This document shows positions 6,339-13,870 of a stretch of 17,980 nucleotides of DNA, one piece after another (positions within the stretch are counted from its first letter, which is position 1; every line of letters begins with the position of its first letter). The position numbers and the translations under genes were made by a program. Below the pieces are notes generated by a model, which saw nothing but the letters and a program-made list of their open reading frames with translations, was not told where the DNA came from and did not search any database. Origin of the DNA: JASGDC01 sp047605865 (GTDB lineage: Bacteria > Actinomycetota > Actinomycetes > Actinomycetales > Micrococcaceae); NCBI GenBank assembly GCA_047605865.1, contig JASGFC010000028.1:1-17980 (forward strand), given 5' to 3'.

Positions 6339-7052
6339 ATGAATAATACAACACCTGAAGCTCGTTTACTTGTAGTAGACGATGAACCAAACATTCGTGA
6401 ATTATTAGCTACTAGTCTCCGTTTCGCTGGTTTTGAAGTAATTTCAGCGAGCAACGGACGTGAAGCCTTGGAAATTGCAGAGTCGCATTCTCCAGATCTT
6501 GCTGTTCTTGATGTCATGCTTCCTGATATGGACGGTTTCACAGTTACTCGCCGACTTCGTGCAGCTGGACGCCACTTTCCTGTACTCTTCCTCACTGCAC
6601 GTGATGACAATGAAGATAAAGTAACAGGTTTAACGGTTGGTGGAGATGATTACGTCACTAAACCTTTTAGCCTTGATGAAGTTGTAGCTCGTATTCGAGC
6701 AGTACTTCGACGCACCCAACCTGACGATAATGATGATGCACTCCTTAAAGTTGCAGATCTTGAGCTCAATGATGATGCTCATGAAGTGCTCCGTGATGGA
6801 AAGCTCATTGATTTATCACCAACGGAATTTAAACTGCTACGTTACTTGATGCTAAATCCTAATCGTGTCCTTTCTAAATCACAGATTCTCGATCATGTAT
6901 GGGAATACGATTTTAATGGAGATGCTTCCATCGTTGAATCTTACATTTCCTATCTTCGTCGCAAAATAGACAATGACCCAGATAAGACCCCTTTAATCCA
7001 AACTAAACGAGGTGTGGGCTATTTGCTTCGCACACCCGACAAAGCAGTATGA
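6339..7052 (+). CDS. OmpR/PhoP-family response regulator
   Basis: The 237-residue protein has a receiver domain (about 9-125) and a winged-helix DNA-binding domain (about 135-234). The acidic pocket is VVDDE (D15, D16), the phosphorylation site is in AVLDVMLPDMDG (D58), and the conserved Lys is in YVTKPFS (near 107). The output domain shows LSPTEFKLLRYLMLNPNRV, then IVESYISYLRRKID and the RGVGYLLR end typical of the OmpR class. The GGDDYVTKPFSLDEVVARIRAVLRR region is very close to mycobacterial PhoP as I remember it, so a PhoP-like regulator is plausible, but the regulon cannot be read from sequence. Its stop overlaps the kinase start by 4 bases (ATGA), implying coupled translation. Confidence 0.94.
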   Translation: MNNTTPEARLLVVDDEPNIRELLATSLRFAGFEVISASNGREALEIAESHSPDLAVLDVMLPDMDGFTVTRRLRAAGRHFPVLFLTARDDNEDKVTGLTVGGDDYVTKPFSLDEVVARIRAVLRRTQPDDNDDALLKVADLELNDDAHEVLRDGKLIDLSPTEFKLLRYLMLNPNRVLSKSQILDHVWEYDFNGDASIVESYISYLRRKIDNDPDKTPLIQTKRGVGYLLRTPDKAV

Positions 7053-8536
7053 GTACCGAAAAAACAAGAAGCTGGTCACTACGTGGTCAGCTTCTTAGCA
7101 TTACAACAGTTCTACTGATCGTTTCGCTTTTAAGTACTGGAATTGGCACAATCTTTATCCTGAAGAATACTCTCATTAGCCGAGTAGATAGTGAGTTAAC
7201 TACCTCTTCTCGAGATCTTGTCAATCAAATTGTTCAAGACTCTCAAACAACACGTACTGATGCTGCAATTAGAAGCCTGCCGTCTAACTACTCAATCCTA
7301 GTTTACGATGGCACTAATGAATACGTACGCTACTATGCTTCAAGTATAGATTCTTCTGATCACCCTGATCCGAAATCGCTTGAAAATAAAAATCTATCTA
7401 ACTTGCGTGGTCAAACATTTACCGTGGCAGGAACTGGACCTGAAAGTTATGGCTGGCGAGCTACTGTGGTGCAAATCCCGGGAAGTTATAACACTTACTT
7501 AGTAGCCCAAAAACTTGACGGCGTGCAATCGTTGATTAGCCAATCTGCAATAGCAATTTTTAGTGTTTCTAGCCTAGTTGTACTCTTAGCCATTGTTAGT
7601 GCCTATCTGCTCATTACACGAAGTTTCCGCCCGCTGCAAAGGATTGAAGCTACTGCTAAAGAAATTACTAACGGAGATTTTTCTGAACGTTTGGAAACTG
7701 ATGATGAAACGCCTCAGGAAATTAAACAGCTTGAAGAAACTCTTAACACCATGTTGGACAAGATTGAAACTTCTTTTGAAGCTCGAAAGAATTCTGAGGA
7801 AAAAATGCGTCAATTTGTTTCTGATGCCAGCCATGAACTCCGTACTCCTTTGACTACTATTATTGGGTACTCAGAGATGTTCCAAAAAGGTTGGCTCACA
7901 GAGGATTCGCAAATTGACGAAGCTGTCACAAGGGTCAGCAGCGAAGCAACTCGTATGAAGGCTCTTGTTGAAGACTTACTTGACCTAGCAAGACTTGATG
8001 AGAAACGAACTTTCAACCTCACTGATGTCGATTTAAGAGAGCTTGCCCTTGAAATTGTTGCAGATTCAAAGGCAAGCCATCCTGACAGAATAGTTAGAGT
8101 TATTTCACTAGACGATAAAGCACCAGAAGAATTAGTAGTTCAAGCAGACAACCAACGGTTACGTCAAGTTCTCTTAAATCTTCTCACTAATGCTTTCCGT
8201 TATACTCCTGAAGACACCAGTGTTGAAATTGCTCTTGGCAAAGACCTTTCAGAAGAAAACCCTCAAGCTATTCTTGAAATTCGAGACCATGGTCCAGGAA
8301 TAGCTACAGAAGAAAAAGAGAAAATCTTCAACCGTTTCTATCGTACTGATACTTCTCGTGTACGCACTCAAGGAGGAAACGGTTTAGGCCTTGCTATTGT
8401 CTCTTCTATTGTCCAAGCTCATCATGGAAACGTTACACTGCTTGATACTCCTGGCGGTGGAGCAACCTTTAGAGTTAGTTTTCCTTTGGAAACAAAGTCA
8501 CTTGAAACATCTTCCTCTGAGGAGTTAGTTAGCTAG
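7049..8536 (+). CDS. Membrane sensor histidine kinase
   Basis: This 495-residue kinase is the partner of the preceding regulator. Order of parts: first membrane segment (about 15-38), extracytoplasmic sensor region (about 40-163), second membrane segment (about 166-189), HAMP (about 190-243), HisKA with the phospho-acceptor in SDASHELRTPLTT (H262), and a HATPase domain with N box LLNLLTNAFRYTP, G1 DHGPGIA, F box FNRFYR and G2 GGNGLGLAI. The domain set is complete and looks active. The sensor region has no motif that names a signal. The kinase gene ends tail-to-tail with the WXG100 gene, overlapping it by 8 bases. Confidence 0.94.
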   Translation: MSTEKTRSWSLRGQLLSITTVLLIVSLLSTGIGTIFILKNTLISRVDSELTTSSRDLVNQIVQDSQTTRTDAAIRSLPSNYSILVYDGTNEYVRYYASSIDSSDHPDPKSLENKNLSNLRGQTFTVAGTGPESYGWRATVVQIPGSYNTYLVAQKLDGVQSLISQSAIAIFSVSSLVVLLAIVSAYLLITRSFRPLQRIEATAKEITNGDFSERLETDDETPQEIKQLEETLNTMLDKIETSFEARKNSEEKMRQFVSDASHELRTPLTTIIGYSEMFQKGWLTEDSQIDEAVTRVSSEATRMKALVEDLLDLARLDEKRTFNLTDVDLRELALEIVADSKASHPDRIVRVISLDDKAPEELVVQADNQRLRQVLLNLLTNAFRYTPEDTSVEIALGKDLSEENPQAILEIRDHGPGIATEEKEKIFNRFYRTDTSRVRTQGGNGLGLAIVSSIVQAHHGNVTLLDTPGGGATFRVSFPLETKSLETSSSEELVS

Positions 8537-8819
8537 AAAACATCATAGCGTTCTGAGCTTCAGTGCTAGCATATTGCACTCCAGCTGTATTAAGCGCTTG
8601 ATTTATTGCTTCTAAATCATTTTCCACAGATTTTTGTGTAGTTTGCCATTGTGAAATCACAGATTGAAACGCTTGAGAAGCTTGACCAGTCCATGTGCTT
8701 TGCAGTTGAGTGAGCTGATGACCCATTGACTGAATCTCTCCTCTGACTCCTTCAATTGAAGCCCTAACTTTCTGACTTGCCTGTTGTACCGCTTCTGAAT
8801 CTACTTGATATTGCGCCAT
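8529..8819 (-). CDS. WXG100 family (ESAT-6-like) protein
   Basis: The 96-residue all-helical protein has the WTG form of the W-x-G turn at residues 43-45 between two amphipathic helices, and a C-terminal YASTE (83-87) that fits the YxxxD/E secretion signal. WXG100 proteins are substrates of type VII (ESX) secretion and act as dimers, but no EccC, EccB or partner gene is in this window. AAGGAAG 9 bases before the ATG supports the start. It lies downstream of groEL on the same strand, separated by 287 bases that include a terminator, so it probably has its own promoter. Its stop codon lies inside the 8-base overlap with the kinase gene. Confidence 0.93.
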   Translation of the reverse strand: MAQYQVDSEAVQQASQKVRASIEGVRGEIQSMGHQLTQLQSTWTGQASQAFQSVISQWQTTQKSVENDLEAINQALNTAGVQYASTEAQNAMMFSS

Positions 8820-8942
8820 TTCTTCGCACTTCCTTTCTGATAATTTGAGGAGGCTATTGCCTCGTCCTATCAGTCAACCACAAGAAGAAATATGAATTAG
8901 ATCTTTTTGGTATAGCTGTGCATAATTCTGCTTAAAATACTC

Positions 8943-8977
8943 AAGTGGAGGAATAACAAGTTAGTCTTCTTCCACTT
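8943..8977. other. Intergenic inverted repeat upstream of the WXG100 gene
   Basis: AAGTGGAGGAA (8943-8953) and TTCTTCCACTT (8967-8977) pair over 11 positions. On plus-strand RNA this is a complete stem with one G-U pair; on minus-strand RNA one position mismatches. No T-run follows on the minus strand, so I do not call it a terminator. Its outer arm resembles the AAGTGGG arm of the groEL terminator about 110 bases away. Confidence 0.45.
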
Positions 8978-9031
8978 TCTCTCCATGAACTTTACTTTGA
9001 GTTATTGTCGCTCAACTGCAAACTAAGAGAA

Positions 9032-9097
9032 TTATCTCTTTCAAAACAACTAAAAAGTGGGCCATCACCTTATTGACAACCCACTTAAAAGAGATAA
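9032..9097 (-). terminator. groEL terminator with nested inverted repeats
   Basis: Ten bases after the groEL stop, the minus strand forms two nested stems: an outer perfect 10-bp pair (TTATCTCTTT at 9097-9088 with AAAGAGATAA at 9041-9032) and an inner 7-bp pair (AAGTGGG at 9086-9080 with CCCACTT at 9061-9055). The inner stem runs straight into TTTTT, as in an intrinsic terminator. The outer stem closes beyond the T-run, which is unusual. Confidence 0.7.
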
Positions 9098-9106
9098 CAA
9101 CTTTGT

Positions 9107-10744
9107 TTAGAAGCCGCCCATTCCTCCCATGCCACCCATATCTTCAGCGCCAGGAACTGCAGGAGCAGCTTTCTCAGGTTTATCAGCGACAACAGCCTCT
9201 GTAGTAAGGAAGAGCCCAGCAATAGATGCCGCATTTTGCAGTGCAGAACGAGTAACTTTAACAGGATCATTAACGCCAGCGTCTAGAAGATCTTCATACT
9301 CTCCTGTAGCAGCATTCAAACCATGGCCATCTGGAAGGCTAGCAACTTTATCTGCAACCACGCCTGGTTCTTCACCGGCATTGAACGCAATTTGTTTAAG
9401 AGGAGCTTGAATGGCAACTTTCACGATGTTAGCGCCAGTAGCTTCATCGCCTTCAAGATCAAGAGTTTCGAAAGCTTTATTTCCTGCTTGAATGAGTGCC
9501 ACACCACCACCAGGGACGATGCCTTCTTCAACAGCTGCTTTAGCATTACGCACAGCATCTTCAATACGGTGTTTACGTTCAGTTAGTTCAACTTCTGTAG
9601 CTGCTCCAGCCTTGATAATTGCAACACCACCGGCCAGTTTAGCTAAACGCTCTTGTAGTTTTTCACGATCGTAATCTGAATCTGAATTTTCAAGTTCTGA
9701 GCGAATTTGAGTCACACGCCCTGCAATTTGATCTGCATCTCCAGCACCTTCAACAATGGTAGTTTCATCTTTAGTAACAACAACTTTACGAGCTTTACCA
9801 AGAAGGGAAAGATCAGCATTTTCTAAAGTTAATCCTACTTCTTCTGAAATAACTTGACCACCAGTAAGAGTAGCAATATCAGATAATTGCGCTTTACGGC
9901 GATCACCAAAACCAGGAGCTTTAACTGCACAAGACTTGAAAATACCACGAATCTTATTCAAGACAAGCGCTGCTAAAGGCTCACTTTCTACATCTTCAGC
10001 AATAATAAGAAGAGGTTTTGAAGTTTGCATTACTTTTTCAAGAATCCCAATGAGATCTTTTGCTGTAGAAATTTTTGAGTTAACAATAAGGATGTATGGG
10101 TCTTCAAGAACAGCTTCCTGGCGTTCGGTGTCTGTCATGAAGTAAGCAGATAAATAACCTTTATCAAAACGCATACCTTCAGTAAATTCTAAATCAAGAC
10201 CCATTGTATTTGAATCTTCAACAGTGATAACGCCTTCTTTTCCTGCTTTATCCATTGCTTCAGCAATAAGTTCACCAATATCAGAATCTCCAGCTGAGAT
10301 AGAAGCAGTAGCCGCAATTTGGTCTTTAGTTTCAATTTCTTTAGCAGAATCAAGTAATTGATCTGAAACCGCACTAACTGCCTTATCAATACCACGCTTG
10401 ATTGCCATTGGATCTGCTCCAGCAGCAACGTTACGGAGCCCTTCTTTAACTAATGCCTGAGCAAGTACTGTTGCAGTAGTAGTGCCATCACCTGCTACGT
10501 CATCTGTTTTCTTAGCAACTTCTTTAACTAGCTCGGCACCAATTTTTTCATAAGGATCTTCAAGCTCAATCTCTCGAGCAATGGATACACCATCATTAGT
10601 TATAGTAGGTGCACCCCACTTCTTTTCAAGAACTACATTACGTCCGCGAGGACCAAGAGTCACTTTTACTGCATCAGCAAGTGTGTTCAGTCCGTTTTCA
10701 AGACCACGACGAGCCTCTTCATCAAAGCTAATAATTTTTGCCAT
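9107..10744 (-). CDS. groEL: 60-kDa chaperonin GroEL
   Basis: The 545-residue protein is a complete chaperonin of normal length. It shows TLGPRGRNVVLEKKWGAPTI near residues 30-49, the ATP-binding GDGTTTATVLA near 86-96, FKSCAVKAPGFGDRRKA in the apical domain, KLAGGVAIIKAGA, and VEEGIVPGGGVALIQAG near the second nucleotide contact. It ends in GGMGGMGGF, the Gly-Met tail of most GroELs. It assembles into tetradecameric rings that fold proteins with ATP and a GroES lid. No groES lies next to it, as for the stand-alone groEL copy of many actinobacteria; whether a second groEL exists elsewhere cannot be told from here. A weak AAAGG lies about 12 bases before the ATG. The LytR_C gene is upstream on the same strand, 157 bases away. 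Confidence 0.98.
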   Translation of the reverse strand: MAKIISFDEEARRGLENGLNTLADAVKVTLGPRGRNVVLEKKWGAPTITNDGVSIAREIELEDPYEKIGAELVKEVAKKTDDVAGDGTTTATVLAQALVKEGLRNVAAGADPMAIKRGIDKAVSAVSDQLLDSAKEIETKDQIAATASISAGDSDIGELIAEAMDKAGKEGVITVEDSNTMGLDLEFTEGMRFDKGYLSAYFMTDTERQEAVLEDPYILIVNSKISTAKDLIGILEKVMQTSKPLLIIAEDVESEPLAALVLNKIRGIFKSCAVKAPGFGDRRKAQLSDIATLTGGQVISEEVGLTLENADLSLLGKARKVVVTKDETTIVEGAGDADQIAGRVTQIRSELENSDSDYDREKLQERLAKLAGGVAIIKAGAATEVELTERKHRIEDAVRNAKAAVEEGIVPGGGVALIQAGNKAFETLDLEGDEATGANIVKVAIQAPLKQIAFNAGEEPGVVADKVASLPDGHGLNAATGEYEDLLDAGVNDPVKVTRSALQNAASIAGLFLTTEAVVADKPEKAAPAVPGAEDMGGMGGMGGF

Positions 10745-10770
10745 AGTGTGATAATGCCTTTCTTATAAAC

Positions 10771-10819
10771 GAAGTAAAAAGCAATTAATCTAGTGCTTTT
10801 TAGCTATAAACGCTACTTC
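10771..10819 (-). promoter_or_regulatory. Nested inverted repeat in the groEL leader
   Basis: Perfect 8-bp arms AAAAAGCA/TGCTTTTT (10776-10783 and 10794-10801, spacer 10) sit within outer arms GAAGTA/TACTTC (10771-10776 and 10814-10819). As RNA this is a long stem with a 12-base bulge on one side. It lies in the untranslated leader, upstream of the weak AAAGG. The arms and spacing do not match CIRCE. It may be an operator or a leader hairpin. Confidence 0.45.
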
Positions 10820-10820
10820 A

Positions 10821-10849
10821 ATTTTGACGTACAGAACTGTTATTTTCAA
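10821..10849 (-). promoter_or_regulatory. Candidate groEL promoter
   Basis: On the minus strand TTGAAA (10849-10844) is followed after exactly 17 bases by CAAAAT (10826-10821). The predicted start near 10814 gives a leader of about 70 bases that begins at the nested inverted repeat. The -10 is not strong, and a TATAGC at 10808-10803 is an alternative. Confidence 0.4.
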
Positions 10850-10854
10850 CTACT

Positions 10855-10884
10855 AAAAAATTGTAGAACAAGCAGTACTACTGC
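10855..10884 (-). terminator. Possible weak terminator after the LytR_C gene
   Basis: After the LytR_C stop the minus strand has a small palindrome GCAGTAGTACTGC (10884-10872), directly followed by TTGTTCTACAA and TTTTTT (10871-10855). The final stem is only 4 bp, so termination would be inefficient and some readthrough into groEL is possible. Confidence 0.3.
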
Positions 10885-10901
10885 ACGAAAAATTAATTTT
10901 C

Positions 10902-11483
10902 TTAGCTAACCACAACAGTCATGTCTTGTGGAAAATCAGAAGTCTGAGTTGCGGTTAAACCTAGCTTTTTGGCGATATCTTCAGCAGGTGCTTTAAGTGC
11001 TGGAGTTGTGTAATAAACTCCCTCTGCATAAGGGTTATCCATATCTGGGTAAACTCCTACTGAATCAGTGGTATAACCAGCATCAGTCAGTTTTTTAGCC
11101 GCAGTAGTTGCAGCATCTCCATTAGAGGCACCAACATCAAAGACAGTAACTGGAGTTGACTTACTGATAGAAGGTGCTGCTGATGATGGTGCAGTAGTTG
11201 CAGAAGCACTAGCTTTAGCATCGGCCTGCTCTCTTGAAGCAACATCTGCTGAATCTGTTGCACTGACGCTCTTGTGATGTTGATTCCATATTGAAGCACC
11301 AAAAAGTGCCAAGCCTAGTGCGAAAGCAATAGCACCAATCTTATAGAGCATCGTGTCTTGTTTAGTAATATCAGATGTTTTAACCTGTTGTGATTTAGCT
11401 GTTGAAGGGAAACGACCAGCCCTATGTTGCCCAATGTAATTGGGTTCCTCAATAATATCTTCAAATTCATCGTGCAGATTCAT
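10902..11483 (-). CDS. LytR_C domain membrane protein
   Basis: This 193-residue protein has a cytoplasmic N-terminus (1-44), one membrane segment (about 46-66, YKIGAIAFALGLALFGASIW), an Ala/Ser/Thr-rich linker (about 72-110) and a C-terminal LytR_C domain outside the membrane (about 111-193; VTVFDVGASNGDAATTAAKK, then VYYTTPALKAPAEDIAKKLG). LytR_C domains accompany cell-envelope polymer ligation systems in actinobacteria, often without the catalytic LytR-CpsA-Psr domain, as here; the exact role is not known. Its start overlaps the end of the DUF3263 gene by 4 bases, so the two are translationally coupled. Confidence 0.85.
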   Translation of the reverse strand: MNLHDEFEDIIEEPNYIGQHRAGRFPSTAKSQQVKTSDITKQDTMLYKIGAIAFALGLALFGASIWNQHHKSVSATDSADVASREQADAKASASATTAPSSAAPSISKSTPVTVFDVGASNGDAATTAAKKLTDAGYTTDSVGVYPDMDNPYAEGVYYTTPALKAPAEDIAKKLGLTATQTSDFPQDMTVVVS

Positions 11484-11713
11484 GATGGTGCTCCTGTTCG
11501 TAGAGATACTCTACTCTCCTGTAACTTTTTTAACCTTTTAACCAAAGCTGGTGAATGTGCCAATGCTTCAGGGGTTTCAAGTGCTCTGCTTAGCAACAAA
11601 TAGTATTCGGTAGGAGAAATTTCAAGTTCACTTTGGATTTTCAACTCTTTTTCAGTGGAATACTTCCACGGCTGAGCCTCAAATTCCAAAACTCTCTTAG
11701 TTATTTCATCCAT
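11480..11713 (-). CDS. DUF3263 family protein
   Basis: This 77-residue helical protein belongs to DUF3263, a small actinobacterial family. The pattern VLEFEAQPWKYSTEKELKIQ, then SPTEYYLLLSRALETPEALAHSPALVKRLKKLQESR fits the family well; it reads like a small helix-turn-helix protein, but DNA binding is only a suggestion. AGAGAAG about 8 bases before the ATG supports the start. It is the first gene of a pair with the LytR_C gene and divergent from ung across a 92-base promoter region. Confidence 0.85.
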   Translation of the reverse strand: MDEITKRVLEFEAQPWKYSTEKELKIQSELEISPTEYYLLLSRALETPEALAHSPALVKRLKKLQESRVSLRTGAPS

Positions 11714-11793
11714 GCAAAATACTTCTCTTTCTAAACTATTAGTCTACCCTTTTAAATCTACTAACTTCAAATAAACACAGCCAAGGAAATGAT

Positions 11794-11799
11794 TATACT
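11794..11799 (+). promoter_or_regulatory. -10 element giving a leaderless ung transcript
   Basis: TATACT ends 6 bases before the ATG at 11806. The AAGGAAAT further upstream is too far away (over 15 bases) to serve as ribosome binding site. No clear -35 is seen. The layout TATACTTAAATT-ATG closely mirrors the deacetylase start (TATACTTAAAGTT-ATG). Confidence 0.55.
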
Positions 11800-11805
11800 T
11801 AAATT

Positions 11806-12492
11806 ATGGGAACCAGTATGTTTGAGCAATACGCACACCCAAGTTGGGTTGAAGCATTACAAGCACAATTAGGAAATATCAAAAAAATTGAGCAATACTT
11901 ACGGCAAGAAGCTCTCACGGGCAAGAAGATTCTTCCTTATCCCGATAAAACTTACAGAGCTTTGAGCCAGAACATCAATGACACTAAATTACTTATTCTT
12001 GGGCAAGATCCTTACCCAACCCCAGGGCATCCTGTTGGTCTTGCTTTTTCTGCCGACCCTCATGTTAAACCTATCCCCAAAAGCCTGATTAATATTTATC
12101 AAGAATTGCACGATGACCTCAATATACCTATAGCCCCTCATGGCGATTTAACTGCATGGGAAAAGCAAGGAGTTATGTTACTTAATACTGCTCTGAGCGT
12201 TGAAGCAGGCAATGCTGGTAGCCACAAAAATCTATGGGCGCAGTTCAGTCAAGCTGTTGTAGAGGTTCTCGCATCACGAAACAAACCTTTGGTTGCTATA
12301 TTGTGGGGTAAAAATGCTCAAAACTATGCCTCAAGTTTAGCCCCCTACCCTACCATTCAGTCCGTTCATCCTTCTCCACTATCAGCATACCGAGGCTTTT
12401 TTGGTTCGAAACCTTTCAGTAAATGTAATGCCTTACTGGAACAACAAGGAGCTACAGCTATTGACTGGAATCTTAACCCATCAGCCACTTAG
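11806..12492 (+). CDS. ung: Uracil-DNA glycosylase, family 1
   Basis: The enzyme removes uracil from DNA, starting base-excision repair. The 228-residue protein has the normal length and all main motifs: water-activating GQDPYPTPGHPVGLAFS (66-82, catalytic D68), GVMLLNTAL (122-130), ILWGKNAQ (165-172) and the DNA-intercalating HPSPLSAYRGFFG (188-200, H188). In the first motif Pro replaces the usual His after GQDPY, which is typical of actinobacterial Ung proteins. The start at 11806 fits a leaderless transcript; ATG at 11818 with GGGA upstream is an alternative. The 3' end overlaps the convergent permease gene by 12 bases with no terminator between. Confidence 0.97.
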   Translation: MGTSMFEQYAHPSWVEALQAQLGNIKKIEQYLRQEALTGKKILPYPDKTYRALSQNINDTKLLILGQDPYPTPGHPVGLAFSADPHVKPIPKSLINIYQELHDDLNIPIAPHGDLTAWEKQGVMLLNTALSVEAGNAGSHKNLWAQFSQAVVEVLASRNKPLVAILWGKNAQNYASSLAPYPTIQSVHPSPLSAYRGFFGSKPFSKCNALLEQQGATAIDWNLNPSAT

Positions 12493-13809
12493 TTCTACCT
12501 CAATGCCATTCTTATTCTGACTAAACTTCACCATAGCTAGATTGATAAAACAACCAATGGCAATCATGATTCCAGCTCTAGCGAAAGTTTGTCCTTGTTG
12601 TTGAAATAAGAGCAGCAATGAGCCAGCTATTGCACAAGGAGCCATCCAAGGCTTAGCGAAAAACACTTGCTCAGCTACTTTTTCTTCACGCATAAGTATG
12701 CAGCAGAAGTTAACAATGATAAAAACTAAAAGTACTAAAATAACAACAGTTTCAACAATGATTTTCAAATCAGCTGTCAAACACATCACATAAACTACTG
12801 CGCATGTAATAACAAGTGCAAGCCATGGAGATCCATGCCTATTGACTTTCTGCGCAATAATAGCTGGTAGTCTTCCTTGTTGCGATAACCCAAAAATCAT
12901 ACGAGAAGCCATGATGATACTTAAAGTGGCAGCATTCAAAACAGCAATTAAAGCAATAAAACTAAATAAGCTTGAAGATAAAGTGGTTTTTGACATACTC
13001 AAAATTTCAAGAAGAGGACCATCCGAATTCCCCACAGTATCAACAGGCAGTACCGATGTGACACAGGATGCAAAAACAATATACATTAACCCCACTGAAA
13101 GTAGCCCTGCCACAAGAGCCCAAGGATAATTCCTGCGAACATCTTGGATTTCATCAGCCATACTTGCTGATCCTTCGAAACCCATAAAAGCAAAGATGGC
13201 TACAGCAGTTGAAGAAAGGAGTACTGAGATAGGAGCATCATCGGTACGCCAAGACATTAATTGTTCAGGATTGCCTTCTCCTTTACACAACACCACAATG
13301 GCAAGTGCAACAATAATGCTTAAACCTAATACTTTAATGCTTAACATGACGAAATTTGCTTTCTCAAGGTAATCAATACAAGTAATAGTAAAGAAAGCTA
13401 TAAGAACTAAAACTGCTGGAATTACCACATGGTGTTCAAGTACAACAATCTCTTGCAAATACCTTCCTGAAAAGGCGCTGATAAGTGAGGCCGCACAAGA
13501 AATTGTTGAGCACACTAGGATAAATCCAATGATGAAAGTTAGCCAATCATTTTTAAAAGCTCGCTGTACAAAACCAGAAACTCCAGCAGCACTAGGATAC
13601 TTGGATACTAATTCTCCATAACTTGTTGCAGTAAGTAAAGCCACACACAGCGCACACAATAATGGAATCCATACAGCACCACCTGATCGTTCAATCATGA
13701 TGCCAACTAATGCATATATACCAGCACCAAGCGTGTCTCCAACAATAAAAATATAGAGACCAAAACCAGTGATATGTCTTTGTAAAGAATTACTTTCTGT
13801 TTGTTGCAT
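12481..13809 (-). CDS. APC-family amino acid permease
   Basis: The 442-residue protein is hydrophobic throughout with about 12 membrane segments. It carries GDTLGAGIYALVG (24-36), the unwound first-helix motif of the amino acid-polyamine-organocation family that binds the substrate's amino and carboxyl groups. FAFMGFEGSASMADEIQ near 205-221 matches the conserved helix 6 region. The substrate cannot be deduced. There is no ribosome binding site; a TACTGT ends 6 bases before the ATG, so this may be another leaderless start, though the -10 is weak. The next gene upstream on the strand, 61 bases away, encodes an HprK-like P-loop protein. Confidence 0.93.
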   Translation of the reverse strand: MQQTESNSLQRHITGFGLYIFIVGDTLGAGIYALVGIMIERSGGAVWIPLLCALCVALLTATSYGELVSKYPSAAGVSGFVQRAFKNDWLTFIIGFILVCSTISCAASLISAFSGRYLQEIVVLEHHVVIPAVLVLIAFFTITCIDYLEKANFVMLSIKVLGLSIIVALAIVVLCKGEGNPEQLMSWRTDDAPISVLLSSTAVAIFAFMGFEGSASMADEIQDVRRNYPWALVAGLLSVGLMYIVFASCVTSVLPVDTVGNSDGPLLEILSMSKTTLSSSLFSFIALIAVLNAATLSIIMASRMIFGLSQQGRLPAIIAQKVNRHGSPWLALVITCAVVYVMCLTADLKIIVETVVILVLLVFIIVNFCCILMREEKVAEQVFFAKPWMAPCAIAGSLLLLFQQQGQTFARAGIMIAIGCFINLAMVKFSQNKNGIEVELSG

Positions 13810-13870
13810 TCATTTACAGTAAACGGAAAGGAATTGTATTGATAGCGGCTTTGTGCTCTGACCACAAAAC

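Noticed and set aside
8926..8945. HspR (HAIR) operator, because CTTGAGT occurs on the minus strand
   Set aside because: Only one half-site is present and the expected second half ACTCAAG is missing at the proper spacing.
10776..10801. Inverted repeat upstream of groEL as a CIRCE/HrcA site
   Set aside because: CIRCE needs TTAGCACTC, 9 bases, then GAGTGCTAA. Only AGCACT matches in the left arm, and when both arms are aligned to the consensus the spacer is 4.
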